Assembly (NCBI RefSeq): GCF_010183535.1
Contig: NC_071331.1
Span: 12,462,001 to 12,526,000 of the forward strand
Source of the DNA: Caenorhabditis remanei
Lineage: Eukaryota > Nematoda > Chromadorea > Rhabditida > Rhabditidae
Length of the DNA stretch: 64,000 bases
Reading direction: 5' to 3'
The translations under genes were made by a program, and so were the position numbers. Within the stretch, counting starts at the first letter, position 1, and each line of letters starts with the position of its first letter. This document shows positions 1 to 8,797 of this stretch, piece by piece. The notes below the pieces were generated by a model, which saw only the letters and a list, made by a program, of their open reading frames with translations, made no database searches and had not been told where the DNA came from.

Positions 1-97
1 TTGTGAAAGTTTAGCTATTTACTACTAAGGCCAATTACCAAATCATCAAGTCCGAATCTTGAAACCCAGCAGACGTCCCAGAAATTCTAATGAAGTA

Positions 98-164
98 CCG
101 TTTCATGTTCTCTGGATATATATTGTCATATTCTCATGTTCGTTAATAAGAAGTTTCCTCTCTT
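98..164 (+). ncRNA. weak candidate 21U-RNA unit (one-mismatch core)
   Basis: The core at 98-105 reads CCGTTTCA, one mismatch from CTGTTTCA. A YRNT (CGTT) puts a 5' U at 144, 39 nt past the core. It lies in intergenic DNA. The spacing is right, but the mismatched core makes it only a possible locus. Confidence 0.3.
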
Positions 165-221
165 TTCTTTTTTGCTAGACACAGGGATCTCAGATCCCCT
201 TTGATTTAATTAAAATGTTCT

Positions 222-229
222 TGAAACAG
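222..229 (-). promoter_or_regulatory. Ruby-motif core without a placed start
   Basis: There is an exact CTGTTTCA on the minus strand. No YRNT falls 36-43 nt downstream (around 181-187), so the motif stands without a clear 21U start. Confidence 0.5.
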
Positions 230-311
230 ACTTCGTAAAAAATGAGACTTAGTATCAACTCTAGTATTTTATTCAATGTTTGTATACATCATCGGAGATT
301 ACCGCTCTTGC

Positions 312-358
312 AATAAGAACATTTCAGACTCTATCGAAAACATATAAAATTGGAACAG
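312..358 (-). promoter_or_regulatory. variant Ruby core CTGTTCCA
   Basis: The minus strand reads TACTGTTCCA with the core at 351-358. A YRNT gives a U at 312, 39 nt from the core. One base differs from the consensus. Confidence 0.35.
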
Positions 359-606
359 TAATTTTGCATGTTTTGCCTCTCGAGATAGTCTACCTTTCTC
401 ATTTTTATCTAGGTTAGATGAAAAAGATTCGACGTTAAGAAATTTCAAAGAATACATTTTTATTTTCACTTAGTCAACTCTCTTTGATAATTGGGGTGAC
501 TGAATAATCCAGTACTTTGCTCACTTTCCTCCATATTCTTTCCCCATTCACTTTTCTTCAATTCAACTTCTTTCCGTTTTCCAGAATTCCTCCACCAACC
601 AAAAGG

Positions 607-858
607 ATGCCTTCCCTGTCGAAATCAGTGATAGGGAGCAGTGCAGAAGAAAGAGAACTACAGATATGCCGTCTTGGATGGTCTCTTCTTCTTTTGTGGT
701 TGATCATGATCATTTACATGACAAAAGTATCGATAGTCTCTTATCAATTGTTATGTTAATTTCTTTTATAGGAGATTTGGTTTGGTGAGACATCGATTGG
801 ATTGGAAGAGGAAAGATTGGTTCGAAGAAGGAAACGCTCTATTTACAGTGACGATTAA
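607..858 (+). CDS. small single-pass membrane protein, 68 aa
   Basis: Two exons, 607-726 and 772-858, are joined across a 45-nt intron with a GTATCG donor and a TTTTATAG acceptor, keeping frame to a TAA. I chose the ATG at 607 because a strong acceptor (CGTTTTCCAG, ending 584) lies 22 nt upstream, as for SL trans-splicing. The product starts with a polar stretch (MPSLSKSVIGSS), then one hydrophobic helix at about residues 24-38 (WSLLLLWLIMIIYMT). It ends in an acidic and then strongly basic tail (EEERLVRRRKRSIYSDD). The RRRKR resembles a furin or retention signal, but that is inference. I do not recognise the family. Both splice sites and the open frame support it; the small size keeps confidence moderate. 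Confidence 0.55.
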
Positions 859-2007
859 AGCAGGAGTCCGGTGAGTTTTCCTATTCAATTTGGAAGTATT
901 GGCATCTCATTGACTGCATAATTTTAAACATAAACAGATAGTTTCTATGAGGTAGTCCTCCCCAGAAAAATCGAATGATAATTATGAGAATTTGTTTGCC
1001 ACAAATGCTGCTTGTTGAGTAATTCGTCAAACCAATTGTTCTAAATTCATTAATACAGTTGATTTTTATTTTCTTACATTCACAAATAATCTTTCGCCAA
1101 AAAAGTAATCAGAGCCATTTTAAAAAGTAGTCAGATCAGTCATTTGAATAACTAATTGACTATTCTTTCTCGCTTTCCCTGATTCAAATTGTTTTTGAAA
1201 AATGAACTTGTGTTGCTCTTGGAATGTTTCTTTAGAAACAATCAATGAATTCAAAATATTGCGAAACAGAATAGTTTTTCAATATTTCTGTCTGTTGCTC
1301 TCAAAAACGAACATCAGTTGATATAGAATGGTCGAACCAATCAAGCAGAGAGAGGTGATATAGTCATAGTTTTTCTGAAACGGGATTAAATTTTTCAACT
1401 CTTGTTAACCGAATTTTCGAAACTGTTATTCCGTGGATCAGACGAGGAAGTTATACAAATTTAGCTGTGAATTGAACTTCTGTACGTAGATTCCAGCATC
1501 AATGCGCGACGAAACAGTTTTCACAATCTCAAACTCTTCCCAATATCCCACGTTTTTCAGTCTTGAAAACCTCAGATTTCGGAAACAATGGGGTGGTCCA
1601 AAGACAAAAGGTTGGACATAATTGGAGGTACAAACGCCCTGGCGAGAGAAGAGGGGACGAGGTGTTTGTTCTTCTGCCTCCTCATTCCCTTCTTTTCCCT
1701 ATAGCAACACCTTTTTGCCTTTAGTCTTCTTTCTAAATTTTCCATTTTCAGGCTGGTCTTCTTCTTCTCTTCTTCTTCATCTTTCCACTCTTTTTCTTAT
1801 TTTCTTCTTTCCAAAAACTCCTCTGGGTAAGTTTGTATTCGTTCGTGTTCAATCAAATATTCCAAGGTGTTGAAGGTGTTTCCAAGGTCCTCTCTTTCTC
1901 GTTAAATGGAGCAAGTTATCACGCAATCCTCCGTCTAAACCACCCAGTCTCATTCCCATTTTCCCTTCCTAACTAACACTCTTCCATCATTCGAATGCTT
2001 CATCTAG
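859..2007. other. intergenic, variant piRNA motifs only
   Basis: No supported gene. Minus-strand one-mismatch Ruby cores lie at 1262-1269, 1376-1383 and 1510-1517. Each has a YRNT start 39-40 nt downstream (U at 1223, 1336 and 1471). A pyrimidine-rich stretch at 1680-1815 produces spurious open frames. Confidence 0.5.
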
Positions 2008-2008
2008 A

Positions 2009-3823
2009 ATGATTCCGGACAACTTTTGTGATCGACTCTACGTTGGTGGATTCTCGACGAACTTGAGCAGTGACCAAATTCGGGTAAGTGTGTATGTAAT
2101 CGGATAGGAAGGGTTGGAAATGGGAGAAATATGATTCAAAAGAGAAGGGGGAGAGGTGGTGGTAGAAAAAGAAGGACATGTAAAATTATAGGTTAGTTTA
2201 TTAGTTTATTGATTCGTAACAAGTGTTGGGTAGAAGCGAAAAAATAATTGTAGGTTGAATCGAAATCTGCATTGTAACCGGAACCGGCGTACTATCTTGC
2301 CGAGTTGTAGTTGAAACAATAGTGATGTGAGCCTCAAAGGAGTTTTGATATTCTGAAAATGTTTCCGCATAACAACAATAACCTAGTAACTCCTTGGAGA
2401 GATTTCAGGGTATCTGATTAGAAAACTAAAAGTAATTTTCACAATTTATTGCTTTATTCGAACGCCTCTATTGGGATTCATGATACGAGACAATTATTGA
2501 ATGCAATACTAAAACCTCATCTTGCTACAGTAATCCCTACCTAAACGGAATGTTAAGGCGGTAATGAAATAGAATATACCAACATAATACTGTCGTTACC
2601 ATCACCTTCTAATTACAGGCCCTAATCTCCCAATCAGCTGCTCCATTTGAAGTGAACATCGAAATCGTGGAGAATGGATCTCGGAGACATCGAGGATTTG
2701 CATTCGTTCAATGTCGCAACCCTGCGGAGGCCAGTGTTCTCATGGCCAAGTTTTCAGCGGTACGTTCTTCTCTTTTTTAGAGAAAATTACAGCTGCATAG
2801 TTTATCGTTTTAATTCAAAAGCGTCATACCATTTCAGCAACCAAAGGATGCCTTCTAGGCTATAAAAGGTTTGAGAAAAATGCTCTGATTAATTATTTGA
2901 TCCATCTAGATTCTGCAATTATTGATCTGATTCAACTCGTAATGATACAAATACTTATGTTATCCCTTTCACTTCTTTTGATTCTAGTTGGTTTTGTCTA
3001 ATCTGAAACTCGTAATTTCAGCTCTTCACGAAAGTCAACTTCGCCAAACGAGAGCCAAAACCTGCGGATAATGTCATGAGCAATGTGAGAATTTCACTCC
3101 CAGATTCATTCTCGTACATCCAATTATTTTCAGATCTCCAACGTGTTCGTGCGTGGAATTAATCGTGAAATGTCAGACACTGAACTCTTTCAAGCATTCG
3201 GTGGAGTCACTGATGGCGTTGTTCAGTGCCACGTGGCTGATGGATACGGTTTCGTTCTTTTTGACACTAGAGCGAATGCTCAGAAAAAGATCACAGAGAT
3301 GGATGGAACTGTTTTAGTATGTAGACTTTTCAAATTTGTTTTTTGAAATTGGGACTTTTCAGAACGGAAAATCGATTTCAGTGAGCTGGGCGCGTCCGGA
3401 TACTCTTGGAAGAAAAAGAAAAAGACCGATGAATGAAGAGAGGTTAGTCATTTAAAAGATGGATGTAGATCTTGTTCAATTAGAAAGAAAACAGTTGTTG
3501 GAATTGATAATTTACTGTTTCAAGCTTCATTTAGAAAAATTGATTCATGGACTCATTTCGATGGTCATTTGGAAAACGATTCCTTCATAATTCCTTCAAT
3601 TAGCCTCATTTTCAGCTCAACACTCTCCACACCTGACCTCGGATACGCTTCTCTTCTGAAACGACCAGCTATCCCGTCTCAACTTTTCCAGTTGTCACCA
3701 CAACCACCAGTTCTCCAACCGTCTCTTTTTCCTCTTCTCAACCCAACATACCCCCTCTTATTTCCTCCAAACCCATTGCTAGCTCAGCCCGATTTGTCTC
3801 AGTACTTGAATTTTCTTATGTAA
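2009..3823 (+). CDS. two-RRM RNA-binding protein, 249 aa
   Basis: Six exons (2009-2083, 2619-2759, 3022-3084, 3134-3316, 3363-3442, 3616-3823) keep frame throughout. The ATG lies 1 nt after a CATCTAG acceptor, consistent with trans-splicing. RRM1 (about residues 7-85) has RNP2 LYVGGF and RNP1 HRGFAFVQC. RRM2 (about 94-170) has RNP2 VFVRGI and RNP1 GYGFVLF. A basic stretch follows (GRKRKRPMNEER, a likely nuclear signal), and then a Pro/Leu-rich tail of some 65 residues ending NFLM. Tandem RRMs bind single-stranded RNA, so a role in mRNA processing is a family-level inference; I cannot name an orthologue. The last intron carries a piRNA unit on the same strand. A short acceptor-led segment at 2837-2870 inside intron 2 has an in-frame stop and is left out. 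Confidence 0.88.
3515..3582 (+). ncRNA. candidate 21U-RNA (piRNA) gene
   Basis: An exact CTGTTTCA (3515-3522, in TTTACTGTTTCAAGC) is followed by CGAT, placing the 5' U at 3562, 40 nt beyond the core; the RNA would be 3562-3582 (TGGTCATTTG...). In C. elegans, type I 21U-RNAs are single-locus Pol II units. They have this core about 40 nt upstream of a YRNT whose T becomes the RNA's first base, and the RNAs load PRG-1. Here the unit lies within the last intron of the RRM gene, same strand. Expression is inferred from sequence only. Confidence 0.72.
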
Positions 3824-4244
3824 TAAAAAAATAGTTTTGAAGTTTCATTGCTTTCGCACTTTCATGAAATGCAGGGTATGGTATGAAAAATATTTTGAGC
3901 AGATTTTGATGCAGTAATTCTCAAAATTATTACAATATCACTTGATTTCAATCTAAAACTAGGTCACATTCAACAGACGACATAATTTGTTTGTGCGTAG
4001 TTGATATTGTCAAAGATATTAAAAAACCTTTTGTCCTTCAAAATAGTTGTCGAACTATTTCCGGTTTCTTTTTTTTGAAAAACACCAAGAACCCTAGACT
4101 TACAAATTTCTGAAAACTTTCAGAAACTTGCATTCTGAAGATCAAAATTAAAATTTCAAACTTTTTTCATTTGAAGATCAAAGTGGGATCTGAGATTGGA
4201 TTAAAATTTTAATCGTGATTCAAAACTCGTTCAAACAATTGGTC

Positions 4245-4851
4245 ATGGAAATTGTCTTCGAACGCTCCGAAGTCGCCACATCACTCGCTCGATGTCCAAC
4301 AGAAATCGACATGAAAACGATCGGAGAAGTTGTGACCAAGTACTCTGGATTATCTTCTAGCATTCAAAACTGCCGTGTTACTCAGCACGTTGTCGCTCCA
4401 ACCGAAAAGGGAGAATCCATCGTCCGTTTCGGTTCTCCACTTCATCGGGTCATTGAACTAGTCAGAAAGATGAGCGAGTTCGGATCGGCATGGAAAATCA
4501 ATGTGGACAACTTTGATGAAGATCTCGGTGGTTCGAATGTGAAGCTGTGCTTGAAGAAGGGATGGCTGAAATGCAAGAAAGATGTACATATTACGTAATT
4601 GGAAAACAATTCAAATCTCGCGATATTGTTAGAGAAGTCATGGAAGGAGTGATGATGGGAGGAGGAGGATATACAGTTGCTGATCTTCAGAAACATGGTG
4701 TGCTTGATGCGATGTCAGTTGAGTGAGTTTCGAGTTTTGGAAAAAATAAAATAGTCAATCGAACATTTTCAGAATCACTATCGAATGGGATTTCGCTCAA
4801 GGGAAACATCTTCAAATAGCACCCAGTTTTCGACTCCAGATTATCCGCTAG
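4245..4851 (+). pseudogene. frameshifted nematode gene of unknown family
   Basis: From the ATG at 4245 the frame codes for MEIVFERSEVATSLARCPTE and on to WKINVDNFDEDL near 4530. The coding signal then continues in another frame (WFECEAVLEEGMAEMQERCT..., then GGGGYTVADLQKHGVLDAM) to a donor at 4723 (exon end 4722). A second exon (4773-4851) ends VEITIEWDFAQGKH...LQIIR and a TAG. Restoring a single frame would need about one extra base between roughly 4525 and 4540. If the frame is not restored, translation stops after KKDVHIT at 4598. Codon use looks protein-like on both sides, so this is a recently disabled gene, a sequencing error or, less likely, a recoded gene. I do not recognise the family. 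Confidence 0.6.
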
Positions 4852-5148
4852 ACTCCTCCCAACTCCTTTTCTTTTCCATACTTTTGGTCCTATTCACTCA
4901 AACTCACCTTTCAAATTTTTCCACTCGTCAAATTTTCACTTCTGTGATGGTCGTGTGCCTCTTCCCTTCTACTGTGATATTTTCTCCCGCTTTTCTCGTT
5001 TTATTTGTGACTCCAACTCCAGTTATCTCGTCGGTTTTCGTTCACTCGTCTTCAATAAACCTTCATGATCTCTAATTTTTATTTTCTAGTTTCAAAATCC
5101 TCTTCTTTTCAGATCTTTTTGTTTCGATTTCGTCTTCGCGTAGTTCTC

Positions 5149-5315
5149 CTATTCCATGATTTGAACTCCTGGAAAAAAGAAAGAACTGCCTCAGAAAGTT
5201 AAATTCCGTAAAATAATGAAAAAGAAATATTACCTGGTAGTTGTTCTTGCTCCTTGGATGATCGGAATATGCAGGACTGATAGCAGAAATAATAACAGCT
5301 GTCTTCTTTTGAAAC
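5149..5315 (-). other. possible orphan 3' exons, Cys-rich tail
   Basis: On the minus strand an acceptor-led segment (5315-5234) and a second exon (5168-5149) are joined by a canonical GTAATATTTC...TTTCCAG intron. One frame gives VSKEDSCYYFCYQSCIFRSS... then GVQIME and a stop. No upstream exon is recognisable because the inverted repeat begins at 5351. This may be the remnant of a gene cut by that repeat. Confidence 0.25.
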
Positions 5316-5520
5316 CTATTTTTGTGGATAACTGTTAAATTTCATAAATAAAACGATTTTTAACCGCGATTAAAATTTTATTCAATCTCAAATCCTGCTT
5401 TGAAAAAAGTTTGAAATTTCGATTTTGATCTTCAAAATGCAAGTTTCTGAATGTTTTCATTAATTTGTAAGCCTAGGGTTCTTGGTGTTTTTCGAAAAAA
5501 AACCGGGAACAGTTCGTAAA

Positions 5521-5648
5521 CACTTCCGAAGGGAAGAACTTCTGATCAATGCTATCTAATGGCTGATAAAAAGATTGCAGAACTGGCAAAGTTTGTGGAT
5601 CAACAAGTGGTCGATGCGTTGTGGTGTGCCGAGTTGAATCGGTGTTGA
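5521..5648 (+). pseudogene. truncated copy of saposin-gene last exon
   Basis: The sequence from 5521 to the TGA at 5646-5648 matches the final exon of the saposin-B gene at 12931-13095, from SLPKGRTSDQC to LWCAELNRC. One substitution turns the CYQMAD of the parent into CYLMAD. It lacks the exon's beginning, its acceptor and all upstream exons, so it cannot encode a saposin. It marks the edge of the inverted duplication and its direction (right arm to left arm). Confidence 0.88.
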
Positions 5649-5887
5649 CGAGAGGAAAAGAGAAGAGAAAACCCCTTTAATTAATAACATGACAAAATGA
5701 AGATTTCTAATTTATTATTTATATGTTTATGGCACACAGACAAATAAGATAAGGTTGGAAATGAAAACAGAAAACAAGATTATGCAACAACTGTAAATTC
5801 AATGGTAATTTAAAAGTTCACTGGAGTATCGGTGACGAATTTGGAAATTTTCAGACAGATTTGATAGCTGTCAGCATTCTCAGCATA

Positions 5888-6986
5888 TCAACAGAACAGG
5901 ATTTTCGAATCAAACTCTTCAGATGGTTGCTCTCTGTGTTCCTTCAGTATATCCATTGAAGATTTTCTTGATTCTTTTTTCATTTTCAGAAAATCTCGAA
6001 CTGTCAAAACTTCTTCTTTTTCTTCTTCGTTCATTTCATTCTTGTGCTCCTGTTTCTTGACTTTTCCCTTCTTACTCGAGTTCTTTCCAACACTCTCTTC
6101 AACTCTCTTGACTGCATCATTTGAAAGATACGGTTTCAGAAAACTCAAGTCCACTGGAGTTTCTGATTTCTTTGTAGTTTTTGCTGAAAAGAAAATTGAT
6201 CGATTGAGTTTTCTATGGTAAGAAGGGGCACCTACGTTTTTTAGAAATAGTCTTCGAGCATTTATTATTTTCCTTCTCAATCAAATCTTGCTTCTGTTTT
6301 TTCAACAATGCTGTCATAACTTCTTCAAAAGCCAAAAAATGAGCCGTGCTTGGGTCTTCATTCGAACTCAATAGTCGAATGTATTCCTTTTGATACTTGG
6401 ATCGATCGATATCATTGAATCTCTTATACATTATCCATTGAGCTGGTTCCACTATTTTCAGTGCCTTCTTTGGATTCGTCATCATCAATTCTCTCTTATT
6501 CTCAATAATCTTTTGAACCATTTCGGTTCCTGCCGAAATCATTTCCATTGCTGTCAACTGAGATTCATATTCCTTCAATTTCCTCTCATGCTCCTCTTCT
6601 TGTTGATTGTAATCGTCATCATCTTGGACATAAACGCAATATTGGAAAAATCCATACCAATTGTAATACACCATTCCTTCTTTCTCGTGAATAAGTTGAG
6701 GGAAATGCTTCTCAACAAGCTCTTTACAAATTTCCTCGAAATTCTCAGGAATATTTGAACCTGTCTCCAAATACCACGCGAGTTCTCTCATTTTAATTTT
6801 GTTTGAATTAAACAATTCAAGAGCGATTTCCACGGGAACATGTTTGTAGTTTTCTGGTTCTAAAAAATAAATAAATTTGGATTAGGATTAGGTAAACAAG
6901 CACTTACGTTGCCAGAATTCATGAATTTTCTCTAGGATTGAAGTAGATAATTTTGTATTTGAAGTAGAAATAATAGACTTATTCAT
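5888..6986 (-). CDS. unknown duplicated gene, left copy (332 aa)
   Basis: Three exons read on the minus strand: 6986-6908, 6859-6236 and 6183-5888. The first two match the right-arm paralogue in length exactly (79 and 624 nt). The product starts MNKSIISTSNTKLSTSI. It has a helical central part (LAWYLETGSNIPENFEEICK, GMVYYNWYGFFQYCVYVQDD), then an acidic coiled-coil-like stretch (NQQEEEHERKLKEYESQLT), and ends in a Lys/Glu-rich tail (LTVRDFLKMKKESRKSSMD). No catalytic motif or signal peptide is visible and I do not recognise the family. All splice sites are kept (donor GTAGGT at exon 2) and the frame is open, so this copy may be functional. A deletion changes the last residues to EEFDSKILFC, 13 residues shorter than the other copy. 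Confidence 0.8.
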
Positions 6987-7567
6987 TTTCTAATTCGTGA
7001 ATGAAAAGGAAGAAGACTAACAAGATGACTAGAGACGGGAAGAGTGAATCTATATTTTTCGAAAATAGTAAATGGCGGGAAGGACAGATGTGAGATGTGA
7101 AGACGAACGATGCTCCGTTTGAAAACCGCCAATGTTACAGATTCCAGTGGAGCGCGCTCACCAATTAGAGAAAGGGGAAACATGCCAGGCGGCTGTCAAT
7201 ACAGACTGTCCGAAATTATAAAGAAGAAGGTTTGAGCAAGAATATTGGTTCTAAGGAGAGAGGTCAGCTGGATGAGATTGCAGGCGGCGTACATTAGAAT
7301 ACTGGTACTAACGTAAAATATTGCATACTTATTCTGAAGCATAAATCTGAAGCGATTTTTCTAAAACTCATGAAAAAAGATAATCATGTTTCAAGGCGTC
7401 AGATGGATTCAATTTACTTTCAGAATTCCAAGCATCTAAATAGAAGAGTTCTTTCATTCCGCGGTTTGATGGCAAATGATGTGGGATTCTAGGAACATTT
7501 TGAAATTTTAAACAGACATGGGTTTATTCAGAAATGATATGATCTTCAAAGAAAAAGAATGAATGAA

Positions 7568-8700
7568 TTATTTATTGCGATGAACAGTTATGAAATAAGC
7601 CTTATTGAAAGCAGAACAATGATGCCGGGGTTTGCAAAATAATCGGAATTCTTCAGTGAAGTACCATGTTGAAGTTTCGATGGACAGAAGATACACATAA
7701 AAGTGTAGAAACAGCATTAAATTCGTCTGAAAATTTTTATTTTGTTTGAAAGGATGATTTCCCACATTTAATTACATCAACTTTTAGCTTATAGGAAACA
7801 CTAATAGATAACTGCAAAAACCCAAAACGAGTGATTTACATAAATATCATGTTTTCTATTAAATTTATGAAAAAAAAACGCTTGCTTCCGAAATAGAAAT
7901 GATGTCAAAATAAATAAGTCTGCCTATCAGAAGTATTTTAATTAAAACAAAAGCTTTATGGAGTTTAAATGAGATTCATTAACTGAATTCTCGATATTTA
8001 TTAGCTCGACACACTTCTTACAACCGCGCTCTACCGAAATCGAAGAAAATTGTGTGCGAAATTGAGAGACACAGAAAAAAGAGGGCATTTCGGTGGAGCG
8101 CAGTTGTAAGAAATGTACCAAGCTAATATCATTGTCGAAGAAAAATATATTTAAACATAAACCTAATCAGTATAAATTTGTGATGTTTCTACTGGAACTT
8201 ACACAATAGGGAAGCGATAAATATCCAATTAATGTGAAAGATAGAGTGATGATTGCAATTGATAACCAATTGGTTTTGATTGGAAACTTCGGAATCAGAA
8301 TAGTTTCAAAGTAGAAAAATCTGATCAAAGAATATGTGGAGAACATGAAAGCCATCAATCTTGCATAGTTGATTCCCTGTAATCAAGAAAAATTAGTCTA
8401 AAATTATCAATAAAAATTAAGAATTTTGAAACTCACCCATCCGAAATTAAACTGAATGAACATGAACAGATTGCATAAAAAAGAACTTTGTGTCATTCCA
8501 AAAAGAAGTGTGTCTGTTACACTTATTTTTTCAATCGGTGAACCCAGAAGACACGGGGACAAAATAAATGGAAGTATGATGAGTTCCCACATCAATCCAT
8601 CTTTTGTTACAAATTTTCCATGAAATGGATAAGCTATAGAATACGCCAAAACTTGATAGAAAATAAGCATTGGTGCTGCACTGATGATAGAAAACACCAT
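7568..8700 (-). CDS. small multi-pass membrane protein, 198 aa
   Basis: Exons on the minus strand: 8700-8437, 8376-8203 and 7726-7568, all phase 0 with canonical sites. The start at 8700 has an in-frame stop upstream and no earlier ATG. The product is mostly hydrophobic, with four to six possible membrane helices: about residues 3-23 (FSIISAAPMLIFYQVLAYSI), 38-55 (WELIILPFILSPCLL), 72-88 (SFLCNLFMFIQFNFGW), 96-110, 121-142 (WLSIAIITLSFTLIGYLSLP) and 147-158. The tail is polar and ends FITVHRNK. It is much shorter than a nematode seven-helix chemoreceptor and shows no family motif I know. It lies head to head with the gene starting at 8798, so the two probably share a promoter of about 100 bp. 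Intron 2 holds a palindromic element. Confidence 0.65.
8003..8124. repeat. palindromic MITE-like element
   Basis: The left arm (8003-8040) and right arm (8087-8124) are near-perfect reverse complements. Their landmarks are CTTACAACCGCGCTCTACCG and CGGTGGAGCGCAGTTGTAAG. It sits in the last intron of the membrane-protein gene. This class of dispersed GCGCTC(C/T)ACCGAAA hairpin is common in Caenorhabditis genomes. Confidence 0.8.
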
Positions 8701-8797
8701 GTCATGAAAGCGCCAGAGGAGTTGGATGGAAGAAAATAAGGAATCAATAAATTAGGTGTGGAAGGGTGGAGAGATCCCCCGAGAAGCGACTAGCCGT

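Larger units (their letters stand above)
4049..5516. repeat. imperfect inverted repeat flanking a broken gene
   Basis: The left arm (about 4049-4231) and right arm (about 5351-5516) are reverse complements with modest divergence. Shared landmarks are AACACCAAGAACCCTAG and GATTAAAATTTTAATCG. The left arm ends right at the start of the frameshifted gene at 4245. The right arm's outer edge abuts the breakpoint of the large inverted duplication at 5521. No transposase is visible; the arms could be remnants of a non-autonomous element or a local inversion-duplication. Confidence 0.75.
5521..7165. repeat. left arm of large inverted duplication
   Basis: This segment is the reverse complement of about 11315-13055 with high identity. 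It includes the whole unknown gene (5888-6986, -), its upstream region and part of the saposin gene's last exon. The junction at 5521 is abrupt, cutting within that exon. A roughly 100-nt deletion relative to the right arm alters the 3' end of the gene copy. The arms enclose about 4.1 kb of single-copy DNA. Confidence 0.9.

Noticed and set aside
4785..5075. A 96-aa Phe/Ser/Thr-rich frame
   Set aside because: It begins inside the last exon of the frameshifted gene in a different frame and runs through its 3' untranslated region.
6390..6758. A 122-aa plus-strand frame opposite the left duplicated gene
   Set aside because: Antisense shadow of the coding exon; the right arm shows a shortened version in the matching place.
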